Source: Lactifluus volemus
Lineage: Eukaryota; Basidiomycota; Agaricomycetes; Russulales; Russulaceae
Direction of reading: 5' to 3'
Assembly: GCA_022376515.1 (NCBI GenBank)
Contig: WTXI01000012.1
Coordinates: forward strand, 558,001 to 622,000
DNA length: 64,000 nt
Position 1 is the first letter of the stretch. Each line of letters begins with the position of its first letter. Position numbers and translations under genes: made by a program. This document shows, piece after piece, positions 24,620 through 36,700 of the stretch. The notes under the pieces were generated by a model. It saw only the letters and a program-made list of their open reading frames with translations. It had not been told where the DNA came from and made no database searches.

Positions 24620-25225
24620 AGGAATGAGCCAAGCCAACGCAATATACTGTATGCGAGAGAGGGAATCAGGATTGGACTTGAAATCTCCCCTTTACTGCAC
24701 TACTTACATGAATCAGCGGCTAACAATATGCCATCAAACACGCGCCTTCAGTGCATCCGATGTCGTGTACTACGTTATGCGTTTGAATCTTCTAAACCCG
24801 TATCACAGTGTAATGTTGCGCCTACACACCCTGTGCAAAGATAATGATGGATGGATTCTTTCAAGTAGCCTCGGATGTGAAGCTCTGAAGCTCTTGCAGG
24901 GTATTCAAATTTACCTGTGCGGGTTATGGCACGGTTTGTTCTTTCTTTCCCATGGGCATTTTCTGGACTTTCCGTGCGGTTTGGTGATCATATGTTTTGT
25001 GTACGTACATGTTTTTCACTCATACGATATGTTTTTCACACCCTTTTTACTGCAAGTACCTCATAATGAGTATGCTTTTCCCACACTTTGCAGCGTCACA
25101 TGTCGTGATAGTGTCTCCGTCTGTCCGTCACACTGGTCTCCTTGCTGGCTTCACCCATAATCATAAAGTGCTAGTGTGTGGGTGGGCACAGTAATTCACC
25201 CCAAAGGTGTAGTGCCTTAGTCCCA
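24620..25225. other. 5' flank of copy D, otherwise no gene
   Basis: The stretch to about 24,850 is homologous to the 5' flank of copy C. The remainder has no recognisable coding structure. Confidence 0.5.
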
Positions 25226-25235
25226 CACTAACCAG

Positions 25236-25305
25236 TAGATGTGCGCAAAATGCATTTTGTCCTCACCGCGACCCAAGGTCCGACTCAAACGCGCTAAGTA
25301 GGTTA
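25236..25305 (+). repeat. Dispersed repeat module, copy 2
   Basis: This is the best match to the module at 8.4 kb: AAAATGCATTTTGTCCTCAC is identical and the GCGCTAAG end is kept. An AGTCCCACACTA motif lies upstream. There is no poly(A) tract next to it. Confidence 0.5.
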
Positions 25306-25680
25306 TCTGACTGGGAATAATATTTTCAACAAAGGTACAGTCCAGTACTGTACGAGGAAAAGATGCATATGCGCAGTGTCATTATACACATATTTCACAT
25401 CATGACAGAGCTCATCGTTGACATAAATGGCAATAAGGATAGCGCTCAGCTACACATTCGGTTCGTAATCGGAGCGAATGACTGTCCTGACGGCAGATTT
25501 TTGACCAGCCGTTGCGGGAATGCGCAGACGAGGTGTCATCAGAATAAGGCATTCTAAGTACTCGCGGCTGTCCGTGTTGATAACGCTGCTTCGACAGCAG
25601 TCCTCAGTGCTCACGAAGGCCCTCCTTTCCTTCTAAAAGTGGTATAAATCACGTCCGATCGGGCACGTTCCATGTACCAG

Positions 25681-26126
25681 TCACATAAGTATGCAGCAGG
25701 GGCAGTAGGAGCGCCAGCCACGAGTCGGGGAAGGGGGGTGGGAAGATGGACTGGGAGGACGGACGGGACGAGGTGGACTGGGAGGACGGACAGGACGAGG
25801 TGGACTGGGAGGACGGACAGGACGAGGTGGACTGGGAGGACGGACAGGACAAGGTGGACTGGGAGGACGGACAGGACGAGGTGGACTGGGAGGACGGACG
25901 GGACGAGGTGGACTGGGAGGACGAGCGGGCTGGACTGGACTGGGGGGACGGGCAAACCCGCTGGAGGAACTGCTGAGGGGATCGTGAGGGGAACCATTGG
26001 GGAGACCACCGGGGTCTCTGTGTCCATCCCGCCTTCGTGAATTATCTAGGTCTGAGGAGTTACCAGGAATCGAACGCTGTCCACGTAGATTGTATTGGTC
26101 AGGGGAGGTTGGCCAAGGGTCATTCG
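25681..26126 (-). CDS. Possible terminal Pro-rich exon of copy E
   Basis: On the minus strand one frame is open from an acceptor at 26127 (preceded by a GTATGTGTATACC-type donor at 26184, the same intron type as near the end of copy C) to a TGA at 25683-25681. It encodes NDPWPTSPDQYNL, a Ser-rich stretch and then at least six RPPSPPRPV repeats made by a 27-bp minisatellite. To join exon 7 of copy E in phase 1, like its other cassette introns, exon 7 needs one more base; it has a run of eight C at about 26,222-26,229. So either the assembly lost a C, or a frameshift has cut this exon off. The composition matches the family, which is why I prefer this frame to the acidic plus-strand frame. Confidence 0.45.
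25750..25925. repeat. 27-bp minisatellite, six full copies plus a partial one
   Basis: Six consecutive 27-bp units start at 25,750, 25,777, 25,804, 25,831, 25,858 and 25,885, differing by single bases, with a decayed seventh at 25,912. Because 27 is a multiple of three, several frames on both strands stay open through it. Confidence 0.9.
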
Positions 26127-26202
26127 CTGATTGTCACAATGGAATCAACAACACAGACACACAACAGGCTCGGTATACACATACCTGCCTGCATGATGAG
26201 TT

Positions 26203-29200
26203 TCATCGTCGCAGACGTTGAGGGGGGGGAGAGAAATGCGGCTCCTTCTGGGGCTCAATCCGGCTTTTTGTTTGGATATCCGAGTATGAAGCACTGTCGG
26301 TGTGTGTGTGTGGTTGTCCGGACGGGCTTTGTGAGGATGATGAATGGTTATGTTCTTTGCGATCTGAAGGAGATTTCGTGCGCGTACGACCATCAACGGG
26401 CTTCTGAGACATCTCCCTTGAAATGACCGTGCTTGATGATTGCTCTCTTTTCGCCGAAGGGTCACCTTGACCCTGACGTACTGCTAAAGAATGGGATTGC
26501 GGCGGCGGGTCACGAAGGTTGTCGCCATGCTTCTCGGTGGGCTGCGAAGTGGGTTTTGGAGTTCGATCCTGCGTGGTTGAGCTACTATGTGCTAACGAGG
26601 AAATCAGAGACAACGCAAATCACAGAAAGACGCACACACACCTTCCTTAAGTGTCGTTCCATCACTGGCACTGTCCGTCGTTCCCCCCTTTTTTTTCGCC
26701 AGTGTATCATGTGGGGCAGAAAGAAAAGGTTTTTCAGCACTGGCACTAGGGTCCACTAAATTTTTGTTTGAAGGTTTGTCGCGCGGCGGAGACGATGCCT
26801 TAGAAGGAGGCGGGGATGAGCCACCCCACGACCTCGCAGTGTCTGGAACACTGGCCCCATCTACGCGTGATGCGTCGTTATCAGATCCATGGCGAGGGTG
26901 TAAGGAGCCTGATCGTCTAATGACACCTCCTGGGAAACTTGAGGGGATTGGAGAGGCAGTTCCACTAGCAAAAGACTCGGAGGACACCGTATCATGTTGG
27001 TTTGGTTGTTGAAAACGGGAAGTGCTTCTGTCAATTCGAGGTGTTACGGATGATTGCTGGCGCGGAGAGGGTTCTAGCGCTGTGGCCGCAACACGCTCAG
27101 GCACTGCAGTCGGAAGATCCACGTGACTTCTCCCGTAGTTGGCACTTGAGCCAAGTCTCTTTTCAGGTTCACCTGGAGGTGTATCCTTCGTTTGACGTAT
27201 ACTACTGGAAGTCTTCTTTATCGTTGCTGGTGGTTGTGACGACAACGAAGACGCGGATGGAGCTCCCCATGGCAAATGTGACGAAGATGACCCCTCAAGG
27301 GACTGGACGGAACGACCACGATCCTCCATTCGAGAGTTCGCATGTGCTTCACGGTGTGGGTCTTTGTGCGCATAGGAAGAATTACTCGTCTCCATGGCTT
27401 TGGGGTGACTTGAGCTTGAGGAACCATCACCACCGGTCTTTCGCGATGTCCGCACAGGTTGTATGTTCTGAGGAGAAACTGGGATAGGTGGGGGATTCAT
27501 CTCGTCCAATAGCGAGGTTGTAGACCGCGATATGAAGCCCGGACTATCACGTTGCATCGTACCGGGGACATTTGATGTGAGTCTACTGTATGACTTGGAC
27601 ACGGGTATGGCACGCGTTGCTTGGGTTCGTGGACCGTAGGCACCGATGGGAGGCTGTGGAAGATGGCTCCCGTTAAGAATCACAAACGAAGACAATGTCT
27701 TAGGAGGCGAGCGTACGACTTCGGTTGTCTCCCTTGGAATCCCACCTCTCTGCTGTTCACCGCCTCCAGCTCGTCCACTGCCCTCTGGTCTGGTTGACTC
27801 CAAATGGCTCGGTTCAGACCTGCTTGTTGGGATGCTCGAATCCGCAGTAGTGCTGGGTGCTGGGCGAGTGGAAGGTTTTCTAGACAGACTTGACGACGAC
27901 AACGAATGGGTGTGTTCTATGCGATCTTGGGGAGACTTTATGCGCGTATGACTTTCCATGGGTGTTTGAGACTTCTCTCTTGAGATTCCCATGCTTGATG
28001 AGGGCTCCTTTTTTGCAACGGGATCACCGGTTCCTTGACGCACTCCAGAAGAATCAGGAGGCGGAGCCGGCGGCAAGGGTTCACCAGGGTTGACGCCATG
28101 TCCCTGAGCGGGTACCGCTGCTGATAATGTTGGCTGTAGTCTTCGATCCTGCATGCTTAGACCACTATCTGAGGCTTACGATGGGATCAATAACGGAGAA
28201 AAATGACAGATTTAGACGTGAACACACCCTCCTTCCGTGAGCTATTCATCATATCCAAGGGCTTATTTAGCGGGGAGCCGAGAGGTGTAGGAGGGAGAGC
28301 GTTTGCATCAGGTTTGTTCAAAGGTTGCTCGGGTGGGGGAGACAATGCCTTAGTAGGAGAGGGTAACGCTTCGGCTGTCGTTTTTGGGATGCCACCTCCT
28401 TGCTGTCCACCGTCTCGAGCTTTTCCACCATCTCCTGCGCCGTCTAGTCTCACTGACCCCAAACGACTGGGTTCAGTCCTGCTCGTTGGGATACTCGAGT
28501 GTGCAGTACTGTTAGGAGGGTGGTGAGTGGAAGGTAGTTTAGACAGACTTGGCGAGGACGACGGCTGAATATTTTCTATGGGATCGAGAGGAGATTTTAT
28601 GCGCATACGACCGTCCGTGGCTGCCTGGGACATCTCTCTTGAGATGCCCATGCTTGATGAAGGCTCCCTTTTGGAAACAGGGTCAATTTCACCTCGACGC
28701 ACCGCTGAAGATAGAAGAGGCGGCGGCGGGTCACGAACGTTGATACCATGTCCCTCGGTCGACACCGCCGCTGGGGAAATGGCTTCTAGTCGTCGAACCT
28801 GCGTGCTTGAATTACTATTTAACACTTTACGAGGAAATTCAGCAACACAGACAAATGACATATTTACGCGTACACATACCTTCCTTCCCTGTGGTTCTAC
28901 CAGTGGAGCTGGCCGGCATATCCAAGCTTCTTTTTGCTGGTGAATCGAGTAGTGTGGGAGGGAGAGAACTTGCACCAGTGGCCTCCAAAGCTTTGTTCGA
29001 AGGCTTCTCGGGTGGAGAACTAGCAGGTGGCGGGCGTAAGGCCTCGATTGTCTTTCTCGAGACACCACTGCCTTGTTGTCCACCACCCCTGACGCCCTCT
29101 GGCCTCATGGACTCAGACTGAGCGGATTCCACCTTGCTTTTTGTTGGAGCACCCGAGTATGTACTGTTAGTGTGAGTATGAGGTTGTCCGGACGGACTTG

Positions 29201-31582
29201 GTGAGGACGATGGATCTATGCGATCTGGCGGAGATTTTGTGCGCGTACGACTTTCCGTGGGTATCTGAGATCTCTCTCTTGAGAGTCCCAGGATTGATGA
29301 AGGCTCTTTCTTGGGAACGGGATCGCCTTGGCCTTGACGCACTGCGACTGAACTGGGAGGCGTCTGCAGGCCATTAAGTTTGGCGCCATGTGCCTCGGCG
29401 GACTCGGCGACTGACGAAGGAAGTTCTGGTGTTCGAACCTGCACACTTGAGCGACTATCTGAGACTTACAAGCCGATCGGCGAATCAGCGACAGAGAAAA
29501 ATGGCAGATTTCAGACATACCCATACCCTCCTTCCGCGTTGTTCTATCACTAGAGCTGGCAGGCATATCACGGCTTTTTTTTGCTGGTGAATCAAGTAGT
29601 GAAGCAGGGCCCGACGAAGCTTTGCTGGAAAGTTGATCGGGTAGAGAGGACAACGCCTTAGTAGGAGCCGAGTGTATGGCTTCGGTTGTCTTTCTTGAGA
29701 TGCCGCCTCCCTGCCGTCCACCGTCTCCAGGTTGTCCACCACCTGCGCCCTCTGGCCTCGTTGACTCTGAATGACCGGGCTCAGTCCGGCTTTTTGTTTG
29801 GGTATCCGAGTATGAAGCACTGTCGGCGTGTGTGTGTGTTTGTCCGGACGAGCTTTGTGAGGATGATGAATGGCTTTGTTCTTTGCGATCTGAAGGAGAT
29901 TTCGTGCGCGTACGACCATCAATGGGCTTCTGAGACATCTCCCTTGAAATGACCGTGCTTGATGATTGCTCTCTTTTCGCCGAAGGGTCACCTTGACCCT
30001 GACGTACTGCTAAAGAATGGGATTGCGGCGGCGGGTCACGAAGGTTGTCGCCATGTCTCTCGGTGGGCTGCGAAGTGGGTTTTGGACTTCGACCCTGCGT
30101 GGTTGAGCTACTATGTGCTAACGAGGAAATCAGAGACAGCGCAAATCACAGAAAGACGCACACACACCTTCCTTAAGTGTCGTTCCATCACTGGCGCTGT
30201 CTGTCGTTTCCCCCTTTTTTTTCGCCAGTGTATCATGTGGGGCAGAAAGGAAAGGTTTTTCAGCACTGGCACTAGGGTCCAATTTGTTTGAAGGTTGGTC
30301 GCGCGGCGGAGACGATGCCTTAGAAGGAGGCGGGGATGAGCCACCCCACGGCCTCGCAGTGTCTGGAACACTGGCCCCATCTACGCGTGATGCGTCGTTA
30401 TCAGATCCATGGCGAGGGTGTGAGGAGCCTGATCGTCTAATGACACCTCCTGGGAAACTTGAGGGGATTGGAGAGGCAGTGCTACTAGCAAAAGACTCGG
30501 AGGACACCGTATCATGTCGGTTTGGTTGTTGAAAGCGGGAAGTGCTTCTGTCAATTCGAGGTGTTACGGATGATTGCTGGCGCGGAGAGGGTTCTAGCGC
30601 TGTGGCCGCAACACGCTCAGGCACGGCAGTCGGAGGATCCACGTGACTTCTCCCGGAGTTGGCACTTGAGCCAAGTCTCCTTTCAGGTTCACCTGGAGGT
30701 GTATCCTTCGTTTGATGCATACTACTGGAAGTCTTCTTTATCGCTGCTGGTGGTGATGACGACACCGAAGACGCGGATGCAGCTCCCCATGGCAAATGTG
30801 ACGAAGATGACCCCGCAAGGGACTGGACGGAACGACCACGATCTTCCATTCGAAAGTTCGCATGTGCTTCACGGTGTGGGTCGTTGTGCGCATGGGAAGA
30901 ATTACTCGTCTCCATGGCTTCAGGGTGACTTGAGCCTGAGGAACCATCACCACCAGACTTTCGCGATGTCCGCACGTTCTGAGGAGAAACTGGGATAGGT
31001 GGGGGATTCTTCTCGTCCAATAGCGAGGTTGTAGACTGTGATATAACGCCTGGACTCTCACGTTGCGTCGTACCGGGGATGTTTTCTCTGAGTCTACTGT
31101 ACGACTTGGAGACGGGTATGGAACGCGTTGCTTGGGTTCGTGGATTGTCGGCACCAGTGAAAGGCTGAGGAAGATGACCCCTGTTAAGAACAAGTATTGA
31201 TCATACGCGAGAACTCACCTGTGCAGGTCGATTCTGTGCCCCGGCCTCCACATTGAGCCTGTTGGTATCTCCAGGCCGAGGTGTCATTTGAGAAAGGCCT
31301 GAGGATTCTACTGAGGAGCCAGTAGAATCGGTACGTGCATAAGAGTGACCACCTGTAATGCCCTCGAGGCGCTCGCTCAAAGACCCCCTTCTGCCCTTCG
31401 CATTATGTCCAATTTGTCTCGACGCCTCATTTGTCTGTTGAGAGTTGAGATCCTGGTTCTGACACATAATTCTGGGACGGAGATACAAAACGAACCTGTG
31501 TATCACAATTTAGTGAAGTTGGGATAGTTTTTAGGGGGGCCTCGTCTGGGCGGACTGATCCATCGGGGGTATAGGTAGACAT
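26203..31582 (-). CDS. Copy E of the Ser/Pro-rich exon-cassette family, longest member (about 1664 aa)
   Basis: Exons: 31582-31496, 31434-31219, 31164-30168, 30117-29527, 29464-28880, 28824-28228, 28174-26642, 26591 to the stop at 26203. After the first three exons every junction is phase 1, and cassette lengths are 591, 585 and 597 nt plus a 1533-nt hybrid. The frame stays open throughout. Two points are unsure. The first intron (31495-31435, GT-AG) is inferred because a 7-bp tandem duplication, absent in other copies, would otherwise shift the frame. Three acceptors read AAG rather than YAG, but alignment to sister exons fixes them. The hybrid seventh exon fuses the front of a cassette to a second copy of exon 2 (see findings). 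No known domain, signal or membrane segment is visible; repeats of RQGQGDP, SSSMGISRE, RTRTKSP and PTKALSSPP dominate. The stop at 26203 may follow a homopolymer frameshift. Confidence 0.7.
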
Positions 31583-33777
31583 AGAACAAAGTGATGGCTA
31601 CACTCGACGAATGAGTCCGCTCGAATATGTGGAGGGCTAGGGTAGCGTCGACGGGCCATGCTGATTACTCGTGGCCCGTTAGCGCTATCGTTCTCATGAT
31701 GCTGTTCCTACAGCAGTAATCAGCGAGGCGCTCCCTTCCTCCCAAAAGAGTGATAAATTACGAAAAGGCACAATTTCGGCATTTAACTTGCAGGCGTCAG
31801 CAGGGCTTTCCAAGCAACGAGGGTGCGTTCGGAGAGTCAAAGGAACACGAGGTAAGACAAGCAAAAGCGGTACACCAGACAAGAACCTGACTCGGAGGAC
31901 ATCAGGGTTGCCCCACATATGCATCGGATATGAATCACGTACCGTCAATCATGCTACGGTCGCTGTGCATTCGGATGTATGTAGTCGATACCCGGATCGG
32001 CACATACTGTAGTACTAGTAGGGCTCGCCCACTCAGCGTGACTGTGCAAAGCGTGCCGGTGATCAATGCTTGCATGAACCCTCAAGGTGGGTTGAATTAA
32101 CCATGACGTGAATTCGCGTTTATTACCTTGATTGCTGCCTTGCTTGGTCGATACCCGCACCGTTTACACCCAGCCCTTGCGGCTTAGTCATGGCACCCAC
32201 GCCGCCCCAACCAATCTTCACCGCTTCACCCACAGCTTCTAACTCCATCAAACTCAGACCCGATCATCTGGCGACACCATGCGAAGTATCGTTGTTACTG
32301 TGCAGCAGAAACCTTTGCATAGTTGATTCTTGATATCAGTTACTATGGATGGTTTCCCCCTTGACAAACTGAACCACCTCATACTAGGTAGGTGTGTTGC
32401 AGGAACGCGCATATTACATTGGGCGGCCAGGATACGGGTCGGAGGCTTTTCATGACCTCGTGTCACCCTCGTGCTAGTGCTAGGGATCATGGCGTGGTTG
32501 GTGATCGTCAACGCCTGGTCCTGAAAATTCCCAGCAACCCTTGGCCCTTGGTTAATTGCGACGGGGCGGCGTAGGAGTTTTTTTTTTCGTTCGTGCCCCA
32601 CTTTGAAAAGAAATTGACCGACATCAAACTGTTCCGGCACATGGCGTGAAGATGCCCATTATACCAAGCCGCGTATCATTAGGTCCCCCCGTCCTCCTTG
32701 GCCTCGGAATTGGAAGGCGTACTACGCTCCAATGATAGCCTCGTAGTATTCGAGTTTCGCTTGCCAGGTTTCGTGGAGTTTCACTATTCTTGTTCGAGTT
32801 CTCTACATTTACACTAGCACCTGCAAGTGATGTGAATGCCTTCGTAGACGCCATTTCATGTTTGCGCCAATTCTCGACAACTGGAGAGTCCATTTTGGGT
32901 TAACGTTGTGGACGATGTTCTCATGGGTTTATTACAGCTACGCCAGACGATGTCGGAAAAACCCTTTTTTTTGGTGACCCAAGGTGTAAACTAGTTGGAG
33001 TGTTATCACGGGCAGTTCACACAGCTGGCCACAATCGAACGGAGTCCGAGCGGCGTCAACTTGGCTGCTAACCGACCCCAGGTTGAGGTCGATCACAGAA
33101 GGGTGATTCAGTAGTCCCTTGATGCATGATGTATACGCATGGCCTGGGCGCTCGTACCCGTGTGGCCCCAGCCCCAGCGCCACAGCGACCGTTCATACCA
33201 AAACTCATGGCTCTCCGAATATCCTAGTCATCACGTACTAGTGCATACTCTGAACATTTCACACAAACATCCTGGGCTGAAATTTCTGCATCTCCAGCCC
33301 AACTATATTTGACCCACCGAGCAAAAATTCACGGTGATGACGGGGTCGTATCAAAATCTCTCTGAGGGCTCCTTACTAGAAGGCATAAGCATTTCGTGAT
33401 CTTAAGAACCGCTTTGCTTATTCTCATGCCCAGAGGGTTCAGCCTAAGTTAAGTACAAAGCCCGATAGCTGCGATTCGCCGTGGGTAGCAGTCACGTGGT
33501 TAGGGAGCGCACAACCGGAAGAAGCAAGCCAAACTTCATGAACACGGACAGGAAAAACAAAAAAACATGTTGAATTGATACATGTCGGGCAAAATGCGAT
33601 GGCTACGAAGTGGACAAGAACAGTAATGGCTAAGTCTATAAAGATATGCATGTGGAGAAACGACCCCTTTGATAATTTTTTCTAAAAACTCTTCGGTTGT
33701 CTTCTTTCTTGTTTGAGCGCGCACGTGCGTGTGTGTATCGTATCATTCGATCATTCGTCACAAATTCGTTTTCTCAT
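31583..33777. other. Decayed 5' flank of copy E, then no gene recognised
   Basis: The first ~350 bp match the 5' region of copies C and D, but the donor of the leader exon is lost (GATTAC instead of GTGAGTAC-like). From about 32,000 to 33,777 only unsupported frames are present, including one of 128 codons at 32,254-32,640 on the minus strand without recognisable motifs. A short 10-A tract near 33,833 lies in the last VSB1 intron. Confidence 0.45.
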
Positions 33778-36700
33778 TCATTGCCTTGTCGCCAATGCCG
33801 AGAGCAAAATATCAAAGTCCAATTTGGCAGCTAAAAAAAAAAAGGAAAACGACCATAAATCTGTCTATGTCAGACTCCATTTCTTCGTAACCACGCACCT
33901 TTCAACACAAGCGCCGTAAAAGTCCGCGCTACTTCCGGGCGTTCCGTCTCAAGTCTGCGCAGCGCGTCCACTCCCAAGCGCCACAGTACCGCGGGTCGCT
34001 CCGCGACCACCGTAGCGTTACGTGCGAGCCCTGCGAGCCCCGATAATTCACCCGCGAGCGTCCCTGGTACCATGGATTCCTCGATCACGGGCGTATGCGC
34101 CGCAAAGTGGTACGTGGCGCGCAGCACCCCCGCACCGATAACGTACAGTCCATCTGCGGCATCGCCCTGTCTCCAGAGCACGTGGTCCTTGGGTACCGCG
34201 ATGCGTTCAAAGTAGGGCGCGAGCTGTTCGAGTACCGCACGATCCGCGGCGTAAGGAGAGAACGCTTGTTCGAGGGTATTGAAGGGCTCCGGTGATGCAG
34301 CGGGCATGTCGCTCTTACCCTTGCTTTTGCTTTTGCCTTTGCTGTTGTCTGCGGGGCCTTTTAGTAAATGTGTACTTGCGAAGCGTATAGAGGTGAGATG
34401 AGATGGACCTACCGCTTGCCATGATGCGCCAACCAGCGTCGCGGAGTTGGGCACGTCGCGGTGAATGTGGGAACGATTCCTGCAGGTCCATATACCTGCT
34501 ATCCTCGCGGCCCGGAAGTGCTACTCGATGGTTGACATCAGCGCACTCGTAATATAGGAACAGGGAGGCACTTACAGACAGGCTTCGCTTCCTCGCTACT
34601 AGAGTCGAACCAGGCACGTAGATACACATTCTCTGTCCCTACAATCAAAGTTTCAGTTGAAGACGCGCGTGGACCTCACATATGATTATGCTTACATTCC
34701 ATCGCATCGTTGAACGTCACAAATAACTCCACGTCCGGAAGTTCAAGTAAACCCACACACTCCAAAGCCCTGAGCACTTTCCCGTCACCAGCACCAGAGA
34801 TGACCAGGGCAACTTTCCGTCCGGAAAGAAGTCGCTGCACGCGAACGAAAGCCTCTGCCGCAGAGAGATCGACGCCGAGAACGAGAGCAAAATCGAGCAC
34901 CAGGAAGCGGATCGGCGCGTGCACCCACGCAGGCTCCGTGACGAGCGTACGGATCGTCTCCTCGACGTGCGCGATAGTGCCAAAGAAGAGAAATCCCTGA
35001 AGGTGCAAGACGGTTGTCTGCCGGGAAACTTCTCGGAGGTATGCGCGGTGTGCGCTCGGCCGACGGACTGTCGACATTGTCGTTTCTCCTGTGTGCATAC
35101 CGCGAATGCTGCGACGCTGGGAATTTTGTATGACGAAGAAGAAACCTAGTGGTCGTGAAAACACGCAAGAACTACTCGTGACGATACTCACAGCTGACGA
35201 CGATCCCAAAGAGTACGCCAATGACGAAATCCCAGACGGTCATCGCTACCATGATGCTCGCGATGGTGATATACTCCATTTTGCTAACGCGGTGACGTGT
35301 GTCCCAGAGTGCCTCTTTGACGAGATCAATTCCCAACACGAAGATTAGTGCACTGACGACCATGACCGCTTTTGTAGGCCCATGTTATCAACAATCTCTT
35401 GATTGTTGTAGTAGACATAAGAGAACTCACGGATGTACGCAATCGGCCCTGTTCCGGCGAGCAAAACAGCGGAGGTGGCGAGGGCTAACATGAAACCTGC
35501 AAGTCGAGTAGTACCCCCCACGCGATAAAACCTGCGAGAGAATCATTAGCAAGCTAAAGGCGTATGGAAAAGCCCACCGCACGCACAGGAGAGTGTTGAC
35601 GTAGACAAGATAATTCGGTACTGTTCCGGCCAAACCGGCAAGGAAGTTTGAGTAACCATGGGCGATAAGTTCTTTGTTCGTGTCGACATCAAGATTGAGG
35701 GACACGGCTGTATGTGGCGTGATCAGTACGTCACTAAGAGGGGGAACGCATATACACGCACAGAGCGCAGGAACATTCAAGGGTGGATGCAAAACGTTGA
35801 AGAACAGCAACGCAAACTGTGTAGGTAGCGTATCCCACAGTGGGCCCCACCTTGTCTTCGTGACATCTACGATTCGATAAGATAGGGCAAAACTCCGGGC
35901 GAGTGAAGTGAGACCTACCAAAGTAGGTATAAAATTGATACCACTTCTCCTCGCTTGTCGCAGCCTCAAATAGCCACCGCTCTCTCCTGAGCATGTCCAG
36001 GTTGAGCCCTGCGCTCAGAACGACGATGTAAAACACCACTGGTATGATCAAGAAATCTGCAATAAAGCAAGCCAAGGCGGAACTAGTGAGCCCTTGCGTT
36101 TGACCCTCGAATAGCAAAAAAAAACGCGCGCACAAGTCGGAAGGATGAGCTGATGGTGCCACCGTGATGTGATGACCCTCAGTAGCACCGCAAGGGCGAA
36201 TGCAGGAGCCCAGAGGACGAGGTTCGAGCCGCGCGTGAAGAAAAGGAGCGTATCCAGTGAGAGTGAAAATTCATCATCTTGCAGCCGTGTCGAGACATTT
36301 AAACCGGTAATGATGAGGAACACCCCGACTCCACCAATACAGCCAACGAGGATGTGCCGCGGAAAGAAGCCGATGAGCGAACCAAGTCGGAAGTGGCCGA
36401 GAAGGAAGAACGTGAGGCCTGCCATGTCAAAGGGGTAAGCCCGTCAATCAACAGATATATCGGTTGGGACTTGTTACCGGTAATCACGCTTGAAAACGCA
36501 AAGGCCGCGAGCGTGGTGGCTACTATCTCACGCTGATTGGTCTCTCCTAGATCCCGTGCGATGCGGGTGGCCATTATATGAAAGAAAGGCTGTATGGCTT
36601 ATTTACCCTTGTTGCCTCGATAGTCAATGGATGAAAATGACGCACCACCACCTCAATCATCATGCTGCCGTTCGCACCGGGGAAACCAGATGCGCCAGCT

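Noticed and set aside
25746..25976. Plus-strand frame encoding acidic DWEDGQDEV repeats
   Set aside because: It is a shadow of the 27-bp minisatellite. The minus-strand RPPSPPRPV frame connects to family coding sequence; the acidic one connects to nothing.
25649..26027. Two other minus-strand frames through the minisatellite (VLPVHL and SCPSSQST repeats)
   Set aside because: Neither is open upstream into a plausible exon with the right phase.
32254..32640. 128-codon minus-strand frame starting MPEQFDVGQ
   Set aside because: It has no recognisable motif, intron structure or supporting context.
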